23,959 nt of DNA. Source: Corynebacterium sp. GTDB taxonomy: Bacteria; Actinomycetota; Actinomycetes; Mycobacteriales; Mycobacteriaceae. Location of the stretch: contig NZ_JASLIP010000068.1 of the NCBI RefSeq assembly GCF_030152825.1, positions 1-23,959 of the forward strand, read 5' to 3'. The first letter of the stretch is position 1. Every line of letters starts with the position of its first letter. The position numbers were made by a program, and so were the translations under genes. The notes beneath the pieces were generated by a model. The model did no database searches, had not been told where the DNA came from, and saw nothing but the letters and a program-made list of their open reading frames with translations. Of this stretch, positions 1-5,576 are shown piece after piece.

Positions 1-747
1 CTACTCCCCCAGCAGGAAGTCCACGGTCCCGCGGGGATCGTCGAAGAACTCCGCGAGTGCGGTGAAGGCCTCGGTCTGCTCCAGCGCGGTGGTGCGGATG
101 CCGTGCTCGCCAATCTCGTAAATCGTGGTGCCGGGGAAGGCCATGAGAACCGGTGAATGCGTGGCGATCACAAACTGCGCGCCCTGGCGGACCTCCTCGG
201 CGATCTGGCCGAGCAGCGCCATCTGACGGATCGCGGACAGGCCGGCCTCGGGCTCGTCGAGCAGGTAGAGCCCGGCGCCGTCGATGTACTCGTGGAAGAT
301 GTCGAAGATCGACTCGCCGTGCGAGCGGGCGGTGATGTCCCAGTCCGCCTCCAGGCGGTTTCGGCCCGCGGCCTCCATCGGCGACTGGTTATGCAGCACC
401 TGGGTCAGGTGGCTCTCCGCGCGCAGGAAATATCCCCGGAGCAACGGCTGCGAAAGATCCGCGACGAGGTCGTGCACCAGCGGCGACTCGGTGCCCGTGC
501 TCGGCTGCTTGAACGGATCATCCAGGCGGCCGCCGGTGGCCCCGAAACCCAGCTTGAGGGCGAGCGCTTCCAGGAGCGTGGACTTGCCCACGCCATTCTC
601 CCCGGAGAGCACGGTCACCGGCGAGGGGAACTCCAGCCGGCTGCGCTCGCGAAGGTCAGCGACGACCGGCATCTGGTGCACCCAGGAATCGGGCTCGCGC
701 AGCACGTGGCGCAGCCGGATGGACCGCAGCGGGAACGTGGATCTCAT
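1..747 (-). CDS. Soluble ABC/AAA-type ATPase (COG3910-like), function unknown
   Basis: This is a complete 248-residue protein that ends exactly at the left edge, where the stop TAG occupies bases 1-3. It has a full set of ABC-ATPase motifs: Walker A GENGVGKST at about 49-57, a signature-like SHGES at 142-146, Walker B LYLLDEPEAGLS at 160-171 and an H-loop ATHSP at 195-199. There is no membrane segment and no partner permease nearby. It therefore resembles the stand-alone predicted ATPases of COG3910 and the AAA_21/AAA_23 group rather than a transporter subunit. The biological role of that group is not settled. The ATG at 745-747 fits because a -10 box ends only 6 bases upstream, implying a leaderless or nearly leaderless mRNA. 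It follows the ABC-F insertion on the same strand and probably originally lay directly downstream of the fructosamine kinase gene. Confidence 0.85.
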   Translation of the reverse strand: MRSTFPLRSIRLRHVLREPDSWVHQMPVVADLRERSRLEFPSPVTVLSGENGVGKSTLLEALALKLGFGATGGRLDDPFKQPSTGTESPLVHDLVADLSQPLLRGYFLRAESHLTQVLHNQSPMEAAGRNRLEADWDITARSHGESIFDIFHEYIDGAGLYLLDEPEAGLSAIRQMALLGQIAEEVRQGAQFVIATHSPVLMAFPGTTIYEIGEHGIRTTALEQTEAFTALAEFFDDPRGTVDFLLGE

Positions 748-753
748 GGGCTC

Positions 754-759
754 AGTTTA
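754..759 (-). promoter_or_regulatory. Putative -10 box for the COG3910-like ATPase, leaderless start
   Basis: On the minus strand the hexamer TAAACT lies 6 bases before the ATG of the downstream ATPase. A transcription start about 7 bases after the -10 would fall on or next to the A of the start codon, so the mRNA would have little or no leader. No convincing -35 box is visible. Leaderless mRNAs are common in corynebacteria and mycobacteria. This is inference from spacing only. Confidence 0.45.
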
Positions 760-782
760 GTGGGAGGCTGGGCTCGGGCAGT

Positions 783-897
783 GACTAGAGCGCGAGGCTG
801 CGGTGCACCGCCGTCATCGCCTGGCGCACATAGGAACCACCAAACACCGCGACGTGTAGGAAGAGCAGGTGCAGCTGGTGTAGTGGCACGCGCTGCC
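783..897 (-). pseudogene. Duplicated 3' end of the fructosamine kinase gene (115-bp repeat, copy A)
   Basis: This segment matches 2827-2941 at a constant offset of 2044 bases with only six mismatches in 115 positions. Read on the minus strand it encodes the last ~36 residues of the fructosamine kinase, including FLHVAVFGGSYVRQAM and the stop codon. All six mismatches are synonymous: two fall in one Leu codon and the others in Gly, Val, His and Leu codons. It has no start and sits just after the ABC-F stop, so it is a gene remnant and not a functional gene. It marks one boundary of the inserted ABC-F segment. Confidence 0.9.
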
Positions 898-905
898 CAC
901 ATTGT

Positions 906-2645
906 TTAATCCCCGCCGGGGAGCGTCAGGCGATGGCCAGCCCAGCGCTTGCGCAACCACCGGTCATGAGACGCAACAACCACGGTGCCGGGGTACGCCG
1001 CTAGAGCGCCTTCAAGTGAGGTCACCAGGCTTAGGGAAAAGTGGTTGGTTGGCTCATCCAGCAACAAAATCTCAGGTGGGTCAGCCAAAATCACTGCAAG
1101 GGCGAGGCGGCGCTGCTGACCGACACTCAAATCCTGCACCTTGCGGTTGTAGTCATATCCAGCGATAAGCCCGAACGTACTTAGTGGAGTCCGTGCCGCG
1201 CGATCTCTACCAACCAGATCGGCATACGTTTCAAGGACACTTCGGGAAGAGCCCCGACCATAAGGGTCAGCTAGATAAGTTTCTTGTGCCAGCAACCCGA
1301 TGCGGTCTCCCGAACTACGAGTGACGCTCCCGCTGCTGGGTTCTAGAGTTCCTGCAAGCAGTCCCAACAAGGTAGACTTCCCTGTTCCATTCGGACCCGT
1401 CAGAAGCCAATGTTCGCCGCGGCTGATACTCAATGACGTCGCTGGCAGTCGTTCCGCCAGCGCAGCATTCGTGGCGGTGAGCACCGGTTCAACGGAGCCA
1501 CCAATCTGGGGCTCACCGGCGGCTAGGACTCCCTTGAACTTAAGATCCTGCGGTGGTTTACGAACCTGTCGGTTTTCGAGTTCGGACAAACGCGTGCGGG
1601 CATCATTAACGCGGCGTGACACAACCTGCGCATTACGGTCCGCATAAAATTTCTTTGCCATGCGCACCTCGGAGCGCGGCTGCCAATTCGAATGCCCCAC
1701 CACCTGCTGTCTACTCACCTCGCGACGAAGCCTTGCGATCTCAGCCTGTTCCTCCTGGTACTGCTGCTCCCATCCTTTCCGGAGTGCCGCCCGTTCCACC
1801 AAATATTCGCTGTACCTCCCGGTGAATCGGGTGACCCCGATACCGCTGGTCCCGCCCTCACTATTAACAGCGCCCACCACAGCCTGTGGGATCGGTGATG
1901 GATCAAGGTCAAGCAAGGATGTAATCGCCTCGTCGAGAAAGGCGCGGTCATGGCTGGCAACAAGCAAAGGTCCGCGCCATTCCTTTAGAACGCTCACGAG
2001 AAAAGACGTCGCAGCGTCGTCGAGATGGTTTGTGGGCTCATCCAACAGCAATACATCCGGCTTATTCAGTAGTAACCAAGCCAAGGCAAGCCGAGCCCGT
2101 TGCCCACCAGAAAGCGACCCTGTCAGCCGTTCACGGTCGATGTAGCCAAGACCGAGCCCAGTCAACACTGCGGAAATTCGCGCATCGATTTCCCACGCTC
2201 CAAGACGCTCGGCCTTTTCAAGGGCTCCCGCATATGCGTCCGCGATAGCCGGATCATTTGGGTTATTTGCCAGGGCAACAGCGAGTGCGTCGATCTCTGA
2301 GCCCGCGCGACGTGGCTTAGCAACCGCAGTTTGCAGTGATTGTTCAATAGTCTCGGTCGCAGAGAATGGTGGCTCTTGATGAAGCAGCCCAATGGTTGGT
2401 TTTTCATCATGCGGCGCATTTATAGTGACCGCCCCGGTGTCCGGTTCTAAAACGCCAGCGACTGCACGGAGCAGGGTTGACTTGCCCGAACCATTCTCTC
2501 CAATTAGCCCAACTCGATCCCCCGCGGGCACGACAAATGAGATATCAGTAAGGACTCGTCGATCAGCGTATGAAAAAGAAAGCCCATCTACACGAAGGTG
2601 CGAGCCAGCTGACGTAAGCGATGATGAAGTAAAGAAGTGAGGCAT
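906..2645 (-). CDS. ABC-F family ATPase, antibiotic-resistance (ribosomal protection) type
   Basis: This 579-residue protein has two ABC domains in tandem and no membrane segments, the ABC-F layout. Domain 1 has Walker A GENGSGKST (49-57), signature LSGGQ (178-182) and Walker B LLLDEPTNHLD (199-209). Domain 2 has Walker A GPNGTGKST (417-425), a variant signature LSVGQ (506-510) and DEPTNHFS (529-536). Between them lies a long charged, probably helical linker (about 280-365), the part that reaches into the ribosome in this family. ABC-F proteins bind the ribosomal E site, and the resistance members dislodge drugs from the peptidyl transferase centre or exit tunnel. The sequence resembles actinobacterial resistance ABC-Fs of the TlrC/OleB kind. 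Drug range cannot be read from sequence; macrolide, lincosamide, streptogramin A or pleuromutilin are the usual options. Base composition is visibly lower in GC than all neighbours, and direct repeats flank it, so it was acquired horizontally. Start ATG 2643-2645 is preceded by GGGA about 7 bases away. Confidence 0.9.
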   Translation of the reverse strand: MPHFFTSSSLTSAGSHLRVDGLSFSYADRRVLTDISFVVPAGDRVGLIGENGSGKSTLLRAVAGVLEPDTGAVTINAPHDEKPTIGLLHQEPPFSATETIEQSLQTAVAKPRRAGSEIDALAVALANNPNDPAIADAYAGALEKAERLGAWEIDARISAVLTGLGLGYIDRERLTGSLSGGQRARLALAWLLLNKPDVLLLDEPTNHLDDAATSFLVSVLKEWRGPLLVASHDRAFLDEAITSLLDLDPSPIPQAVVGAVNSEGGTSGIGVTRFTGRYSEYLVERAALRKGWEQQYQEEQAEIARLRREVSRQQVVGHSNWQPRSEVRMAKKFYADRNAQVVSRRVNDARTRLSELENRQVRKPPQDLKFKGVLAAGEPQIGGSVEPVLTATNAALAERLPATSLSISRGEHWLLTGPNGTGKSTLLGLLAGTLEPSSGSVTRSSGDRIGLLAQETYLADPYGRGSSRSVLETYADLVGRDRAARTPLSTFGLIAGYDYNRKVQDLSVGQQRRLALAVILADPPEILLLDEPTNHFSLSLVTSLEGALAAYPGTVVVASHDRWLRKRWAGHRLTLPGGD

Positions 2646-2714
2646 GAGCTAATCCCAAAGAATCGATGACGCCTGCCGGACAATAAGCCTCGGACGCAGG
2701 TCAGGGAAAAGCTC
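2646..2714 (-). promoter_or_regulatory. Predicted translational attenuator hairpin over the ABC-F start
   Basis: In the minus-strand RNA, GAGCUUUUCCC (2714-2704) can pair with GGGAUUAGCUC (2656-2646). This gives nine Watson-Crick pairs around two central U-U mismatches. The 3' arm contains the only Shine-Dalgarno-like stretch (GGGA) and ends on the base directly before the ABC-F AUG. The 5' arm begins inside the stop codon of the three-codon upstream ORF. A nested stem, CCUGC (2700-2696) with GCAGG (2676-2672), lies within the loop. This matches the logic of leader-peptide attenuators of resistance genes: a ribosome stalled on the leader ORF would block the 5' arm and expose the ABC-F start. 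The pairing is seen in the sequence; the regulation is inference. Confidence 0.55.
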
Positions 2715-2724
2715 AAGAAATCAT
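2713..2724 (-). CDS. Three-codon upstream ORF (Met-Ile-Ser-stop), possible leader peptide
   Basis: On the minus strand ATG ATT TCT TGA begins 6 bases after the -10 hexamer TAAACT. The transcript would therefore start at or next to this ATG, and the ORF would be translated from a leaderless mRNA without its own ribosome binding site. It ends 67 bases before the ABC-F start, and its stop codon overlaps the 5' arm of the stem that covers the ABC-F ribosome binding region. It is too short to be judged by coding statistics. Its position relative to promoter and stem is the only evidence, so it may be chance. Confidence 0.4.
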   Translation of the reverse strand: MIS

Positions 2725-2730
2725 GTCGCC

Positions 2731-2739
2731 AGTTTAGCA
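2731..2739 (-). promoter_or_regulatory. Extended -10 promoter for the ABC-F transcript
   Basis: The minus strand reads TGCTAAACT, an extended -10 (TGn followed by TAAACT). No good -35 box lies 17 bases upstream, which is tolerable for an extended -10 promoter. An AT-rich patch, TTAGAAAAT, sits at about the -35 region. Many actinobacterial ABC-F resistance genes belong to the WhiB7 regulon, whose promoters have AT-rich DNA near -35, so WhiB7 control is possible. That link is inference. Confidence 0.45.
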
Positions 2740-2826
2740 CGTGTGGTCCCGGAGCCATTTTCTAACACAGGAATGATCATTGCAGAACATCGCTAGGCGC
2801 AGGCTCGGTGGGACGTGCCAGACGGC

Positions 2827-2941
2827 GACTAGAGCGCCAAGCTGCGGTGCACCGCCGTCATCGCCTGGCGCACATAGGAACCGCCAAAGACCGCGACATG
2901 CAGGAAGAGCAGGTGCAGCTGGTGTAGTGGCACGCGCTGCC
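2827..2941 (-). repeat. 115-bp direct repeat, copy B (native 3' end of fructosamine kinase)
   Basis: This is the partner of 783-897, about 95% identical (109 of 115), and lies in the intact gene. Homology stops sharply at 2941/897, where the intact gene continues but copy A runs into the ABC-F 3' end. The other edge is just past the stop codon. Together the two copies flank about 1.93 kb that carries the ABC-F gene and its leader. Confidence 0.92.
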
Positions 2942-3674
2942 GCCAGGAGGAGTCCCAACCCGCGGCCTCCTGATATGCCCCCAGGATGCGCTCCTGGTGC
3001 GCGATGCCGAAGAGCTGCAGGGCGGCCAGGTCCGTCTCCGGGTGCCCGCCGTGGGCGGCCGGGTCGATGAGCACCGCGCCCTCGGGGCTCCACAGGACGT
3101 TGCCCGCCCACAGGTCGCCGTGGCAGCGGGCCGGGGTCTGGGAGCCGGGGACGTCGAGGTCCCCGTCGCGTAACCGCTCCAGCAGGGCACGGACGGCCCG
3201 CTGGTCCTCGCTGGCAAGACCACCCCAGGCGGGCTCGATCAGGGGCTCCAGGAGGTTCGCGTAGAACTCGCCCCAGCTCTCCCACTGCCCCAGTGGCAGC
3301 GTCAGCAAATGTTCGTTGGGCCCCTGGTAGCCGCTCCCCTCCCAGGGCTCACCCGCGGCATTCACGGGGCCGGCACCGAAATGCGGGGCACCCGCGGCGT
3401 GTGTGGCGGCCAGCTCCCGGCCAAAGGCCTCCGCAGCCTCCGCGGTGGGGCGAGTCTCCTGCACCCGCTCCAGCACGATCGTGTCCGGGGTGCACTCCAC
3501 GACGCCGACCACTCGGGCGCCCTGCGCGCCAGCGGCCCCGTCACCGTCCCGGGCGGCCCCGCCACCGTCCTTCGCACCGGCCCCGTCACCGTCCCGGGCG
3601 GCAGCCAGCCACTCCAGCCCCGCGGCCTCCCAGGCGCCGGTGCGCCCCGGATTGTGCTTGGTGAACGTGCTCAT
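2829..3674 (-). CDS. Fructosamine-3-kinase family protein
   Basis: This 281-residue protein of the fructosamine/ketosamine-3-kinase family phosphorylates sugar adducts on amines or proteins as a deglycation step. The kinase-like catalytic core is clear: HGDLWAGN at 185-192 (catalytic Asp and metal-binding Asn), then VLIDPAAHGGHPETDLA with IDP at 203-205 standing for the DFG aspartate. As I recall for actinobacterial members, it begins directly at the strand carrying the ATP-binding lysine (TKHNPG near residue 6) and lacks the longer N-lobe of E. coli YniA. Residues about 27-53 are a low-complexity Ala/Gly/Asp insert made by a 45-bp DNA repeat; without it the protein would be about 255 residues. 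Start ATG 3672-3674 has AGGGAG about 7 bases upstream. The gene lies 55 bases after the VanZ gene and probably shares its transcript. Confidence 0.88.
   Translation of the reverse strand: MSTFTKHNPGRTGAWEAAGLEWLAAARDGDGAGAKDGGGAARDGDGAAGAQGARVVGVVECTPDTIVLERVQETRPTAEAAEAFGRELAATHAAGAPHFGAGPVNAAGEPWEGSGYQGPNEHLLTLPLGQWESWGEFYANLLEPLIEPAWGGLASEDQRAVRALLERLRDGDLDVPGSQTPARCHGDLWAGNVLWSPEGAVLIDPAAHGGHPETDLAALQLFGIAHQERILGAYQEAAGWDSSWRQRVPLHQLHLLFLHVAVFGGSYVRQAMTAVHRSLAL
3534..3602. repeat. In-frame 45-bp-period direct repeat inside the fructosamine kinase gene
   Basis: A 24-base sequence at 3534-3557 recurs exactly at 3579-3602, a period of 45 bases (15 codons), with a partial, degenerate copy between them near 3559. 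It encodes the repeated peptide ARDGDGA. The period keeps the reading frame, so copy number could change without breaking the gene. Confidence 0.85.
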
Positions 3675-3729
3675 CGAATCACTCCCTGACTCACTGCCCT
3701 CTTGCAGGTGTTGTGCTTGCCGAAAGTCC

Positions 3730-4287
3730 TCAGCCGACGACCTTCTCCGGATCCCCCAGACGATCGCCTAGCCCCACCAATACCGCGAAAACCACGCCGA
3801 GTGCCAGCGCCAGCCACACCCACACTTTGTGCCAGCGCGGCCCCATCTTCACCGCGAAGAACGCTCCCAGGAACGCACCCAGCGTGTTGCACCACCAGTC
3901 ATCCACGGAGGTGCGCCCCACCGAGAACACGTACTGGCAGATCTCGATGCCCAGGCTCAGCAGGGCCGCGATCCACACCGCGCGCCACACCGGCCGCCGC
4001 ACCCCGAAAAACACCACGACCAGCAGCAGCCCCAGCGGCACGAAGAAGGCCACGTTGCCCACATAGTCGAAGACCACCCCGAAGACCGTCGGGGACTTCT
4101 TGACCAGCTGAAACGGCACCAGCAGGAGCTCCCGCACCCGCTGATTCTCCGGCTTCCACAGCAGACCGATCTGGTAGAAGCTCTTCCCCACCGTCAGCGC
4201 GAGAACGACGGCCACGTAGGCGACCAGCGCCGTCAGCTGCAGCGCGCGAGCTGGTCGGGGTGGATCGTTGGACGTAGTGCGAGACAT
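3730..4287 (-). CDS. VanZ-family integral membrane protein
   Basis: This 185-residue protein has about four to five hydrophobic segments (near 17-35, 68-95, 101-121, 134-148 and 153-173). It carries the conserved VanZ signature residues: NVAFFVPLG (78-86), a Glu/Gln pair in SLGIEICQY (111-119), GRTSVDDW (124-131) and NTLGA (134-138). VanZ itself gives low-level teicoplanin resistance in enterococci, but the role of most homologues is unknown, so no resistance is claimed here. I chose ATG 4285-4287, 11 bases after the MFS stop, because homology and hydrophobicity begin there. A longer reading upstream would overlap the MFS gene and adds only Gly/Arg-rich sequence. It is probably translated from the same operon mRNA as the MFS gene. 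Confidence 0.85.
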   Translation of the reverse strand: MSRTTSNDPPRPARALQLTALVAYVAVVLALTVGKSFYQIGLLWKPENQRVRELLLVPFQLVKKSPTVFGVVFDYVGNVAFFVPLGLLLVVVFFGVRRPVWRAVWIAALLSLGIEICQYVFSVGRTSVDDWWCNTLGAFLGAFFAVKMGPRWHKVWVWLALALGVVFAVLVGLGDRLGDPEKVVG

Positions 4288-4298
4288 ACCACCGAAGC

Positions 4299-5573
4299 CT
4301 AGCGACGCGGCCGGGTGGCCACCACTCCCACCAGGCCCAGCGCCCACACGCCGAGCACCACGAACCAGCCGAAGCGGAACTCCGCCCACGTGTACTCCCC
4401 GTTCGGAGCAGCCAGCGTCAGGTACACCCCCATCGCCTGGTTCGCGGCCATCCCGGCCAGCCAGCCACCCATGTTCGCCAGCCCCGTCGCGGTGGCCACG
4501 AACTCACGCCGGCACTCCTCTCGCACCGAGTCGAAACCGATATTCGCCAGCGGCGAAACCACACCCATCACCACGTTCATCACGAACGCCGCAGCGGCCG
4601 TCCGCGGTTCCGGGGAGATGAAGAACAGTAGCCACGCGGCCGCACCCAGCGACGTCCCCACCACGATGGCCTTCCACCGCGACCGCCCCAACCGGGCGGA
4701 CAGGAAGCCCACCAGCACCCCGCAGATCGCCATCGCGAGCGTGGAGGCAGAAATCGCCCAACCGGCGGTGGCCTTGTCCATGCCCATGCCCAGCGTCATG
4801 ATCGGCATGCCCCACAGCAGGGTGAACACCACCAGCAGGGACAGCCCCGACCAGTGGATGAAGAAGCCGTGCCAGGCGGTGCGGTTACCCAGTGCGTACC
4901 TCACCGCCACCATCGGCGAGGGGCCCGGTCCGTCCTCTTGGTTTTCGACGTCGCCGCGCCGGCCTTCGGCAAGCTCCCCCGGCGTATCCCACACGACGAC
5001 GAAGGCCACGATCCCCACGAGCAAGCCCACCGCACCCAGGGAGATGAAACCGATACTCCAGCCCGCAGATCCCACCAGCGCGAGGAAAGGAACCGCAGAC
5101 AGGAACTGCCCCAACTGCCCCACCGCGCCGGTGGCCTGGCCGAACAGCGGAGCCGTGCGCAGCGGGAACCACGCGGGAATGATCCGCATGACAGACAGGA
5201 ACGCGGTGGCGTCCCCCGCCCCCACCAGCACACGGGCAAGGACAGCAACCGGGAAGCTCGTCGTCAACGCCAACAACACCTGGCCCACAGCCATCAGCAC
5301 CGCCCCGTAAAGCATCATCTTCCGCGGCCCCAGCCGGTCCACCAGCAGGCCCGCGGGGATCTGGGCGAAGGCGTAGGTCGCCAGCTGCACGGTGGTGAAC
5401 ACGGCCAGCTGGCCGGCGTTGATCTGGAACTGGTCGAGGGCGTCCACGCTGACCACGCCCAGGGAGGTGCGCCCAAACACCGCCATGACGTAGACGAGAA
5501 CACCCGTAACCCAAATTCCCACCGCCCGTGGGGTCACGGTGGTGGGAATGGGGCTGTTGGCTTCAGAAGTCAC
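4299..5573 (-). CDS. Major facilitator superfamily transporter
   Basis: This is a 424-residue protein with about 12 hydrophobic segments in two halves. The halves are separated by a hydrophilic loop with charged residues (about 200-222, containing EGRRGDVENQEDG). The MFS loop 2-3 motif is present as GLLVDRLGPRK (75-85), and GRTSLGVVSVDAL near 34-46 resembles the N-terminal region of organic-anion or metabolite carriers. The substrate cannot be deduced. The start is GTG at 5571-5573, three bases after the stop of the upstream symporter gene, so translation is probably coupled. GAGGAG lies about 15 bases upstream, inside the end of that gene. Downstream the VanZ gene follows after 11 bases, supporting a symporter-MFS-VanZ operon. 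Confidence 0.9.
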   Translation of the reverse strand: MTSEANSPIPTTVTPRAVGIWVTGVLVYVMAVFGRTSLGVVSVDALDQFQINAGQLAVFTTVQLATYAFAQIPAGLLVDRLGPRKMMLYGAVLMAVGQVLLALTTSFPVAVLARVLVGAGDATAFLSVMRIIPAWFPLRTAPLFGQATGAVGQLGQFLSAVPFLALVGSAGWSIGFISLGAVGLLVGIVAFVVVWDTPGELAEGRRGDVENQEDGPGPSPMVAVRYALGNRTAWHGFFIHWSGLSLLVVFTLLWGMPIMTLGMGMDKATAGWAISASTLAMAICGVLVGFLSARLGRSRWKAIVVGTSLGAAAWLLFFISPEPRTAAAAFVMNVVMGVVSPLANIGFDSVREECRREFVATATGLANMGGWLAGMAANQAMGVYLTLAAPNGEYTWAEFRFGWFVVLGVWALGLVGVVATRPRR

Positions 5574-5576
5574 GGT

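Noticed and set aside
906..2826. Insertion sequence or transposon carrying the ABC-F gene
   Set aside because: No transposase, integrase or terminal inverted repeats are visible. The flanks are a 115-bp gene-derived direct repeat, which points to recombination instead.
4288..4389. 34-residue N-terminal extension of the VanZ protein
   Set aside because: It overlaps the end of the MFS gene, is Gly/Arg-rich and precedes the natural start of hydrophobic, conserved sequence.
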